This document shows positions 62,821 through 64,000 of a stretch of DNA of 64,000 nt, one piece after another; the stretch's first letter is position 1; every line of letters starts with the position of its first letter. A program made the position numbers and the translations under genes. Source of the stretch: Terebella lapidaria (Eukaryota; Annelida; Polychaeta; Terebellida; Terebellidae); the NCBI GenBank assembly GCA_949152475.1, contig OX424560.1:4712001-4776000 (forward strand). Reading direction: 5' to 3'. The notes below the pieces were generated by a model, which made no database searches, had not been told where the DNA came from, and was given only the letters and a program-made list of their open reading frames with translations.

Positions 62821-64000
62821 TATCCGCGTGCGATCGTTTTGAAGAACTGCGATTGTCTGTGAATATGAATGAGCTGTGAGGTCTACGGACCAGCATATCT
62901 AATTGAGTTCTTTAGTGACCATAAGACATTTTCGTCACAAAGTTGGCCTGCTCATTTGGTGTTCTGGATAGTCTGAACATTACCTACTCGAACAGATGAG
63001 AAACAATATCGAACAGAATCAGCTGCACAATTTTAACATTAATGGATGATTAATTACCTAGCCGTACTACAAGTTGTATATGATACAGTCTAATAATGAC
63101 CACATATATCCATAACACACAGAAGTTTCCTGACCAAACTAATTATTTCTTGCAGAAATTGTAGTTGTGAATAAGGTGCTATTAGCATTGCACTTTCTTT
63201 TATACGAAGCTTTAGGACATAAAGTTCAGCTACATCTGGACATACTGGTCGGGATAATGTACTTTGTAAAGCAGAGACGACACACATAGAGATTAGCAGA
63301 CAAATTGAGCTGGAACATTGCTAATTTGTAGTAGAAACACGTCTTCTTTCTTAACGCTACAGTTCCTAACATATTGTTCCGCCGTATGTTTTACACGTCT
63401 TCTCTCCTTACGCTACACCTACATGCACTAACATAATTTAGGCCCTTTTTCTTTTGCTTGGCTCGGTTACGTGCCTAACGTTGCCAAACAGCGGTACAAT
63501 TCAATTTGGTGTGAAATTGTAGCATAGTTTTTGCTCCCGTTCTTCAATTGTTCTTGGTTATTAGGGTTACCAAGGTGTTAGCATTCCTGGCAGCTGTTTT
63601 GCAGACTATAAGTGTTGAAGTCTTTCCTGAGTGGCTTTTGTCTTTGTGTTTAATTGTGTACTTCCTATAGTCAGTACAATCTTTAATATCAATTTTATAT
63701 TTTGAGAGACCATTGTAAGATACAAAAATGGTTTCGAACTTGTCGAACTCGTTGGGCGTCTCACGGTATAATTCACAATATGAAAAAGACTGTTTAAGAA
63801 GCTATCAGACGCTGTTAGAAAAAGTTCATTGCTATAAAAATAATTCCAATATTCTGTAAGTTTCACTTACAATTTTCTCTCAGGTAATTCAATACCATAT
63901 TGATATAATTGTTTGTTTTATCGCCGATTGAAGTTAGCACAAAGGAATCCAGAAAAGCATTTAGACATATGTCGTGACCGATTCCCTAATGGAGGCTGGT

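Larger units (their letters stand above)
56460..64000 (+). repeat. gammaD, tandem copy 4 of 4, runs off the window
   Basis: Landmarks: CAGCCGGCTC at 56671, GGATTCGGATTTCC near 57052, exon-like block at 58402-58557, AGGTCACAGTGCC near 58904, block 1 at 61104-61243, TTATCCCGTTTTGACAACTT near 62743. At the right edge GGAATCCAGAAAA (63946) parallels the lead-in to gammaB (42910), so another copy may follow. C-run at 62509-62524. No intact gene. Confidence 0.8.

Noticed and set aside
1-64000. tRNA or rRNA genes
   Set aside because: No A-box/B-box pair with a cloverleaf and no rRNA-like stretch was found by reading; a tRNAscan-SE run would settle it.

Overview
The window looks like gene-poor nuclear DNA from an invertebrate animal. 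It is AT-rich, holds no long open frames outside one LINE, and is full of long homopolymers, microsatellites, palindromic DNA elements and kilobase-scale duplications. A Helentron-type element with a tandem-repeat core and a coiled-coil ORF1 plus jockey/CR1-type ORF2 LINE fit a mollusc (bivalve or gastropod) best, but a lancelet or another invertebrate is possible. No intact host gene, tRNA, rRNA or CRISPR array was found.

Layout. Almost all of the window belongs to three families of long tandem duplications, recognised by comparing the window with itself. Alpha (about 4.6 kb): alpha0 at 1-3140 (partial, old), alpha1 at 7220-11825 and alpha2 at 11825-16830. Beta (about 5 kb): beta1 at 18430-28500 and beta2 at 28690-33900, with a small older fragment near 5760-5880. 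Gamma (6.5-8.4 kb): gammaA 34720-43080, gammaB 43090-49940, gammaC 49950-56450 and gammaD 56460 to the window end. Sister copies supply natural empty sites, so most insertions can be bounded closely.

Insertions. alpha0 carries a 785-bp inverted-repeat element (259-1043). alpha1 carries a 1.35-kb foldback with eight copies of an 11-mer (9818-11166). alpha2 carries a Helentron/HINE-like element with about 7.5 units of 134 bp (13447-14929). beta1 carries an almost complete 5.6-kb LINE on the minus strand (about 20314-25956) with intact ORF1 and an ORF2 broken by one stop codon, and a 91-bp palindromic MITE (26732-26822). gammaA carries a 1.07-kb TTAA palindrome containing RFX X-box-like sites (37664-38732). 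gammaB carries a 5'-truncated LINE tail (about 45925-46820). gammaC carries a 2.53-kb foldback whose arms are 16 and 20 copies of one 50-bp repeat, with another inverted-repeat element in its loop (50378-52911).

Possible host coding remnants. A minus-strand block in gammaB, gammaC and gammaD shows mostly third-codon-position change between gammaC and gammaD, as expected of an exon that was under selection. A plus-strand block in all three alpha copies resembles a decayed cysteine-rich GCC2/GCC3-type exon. Two short gamma blocks are far more conserved than their surroundings. The tandem units may be remnants of duplicated multi-exon genes later filled with mobile elements. All coordinates of duplications are approximate and were found by eye.
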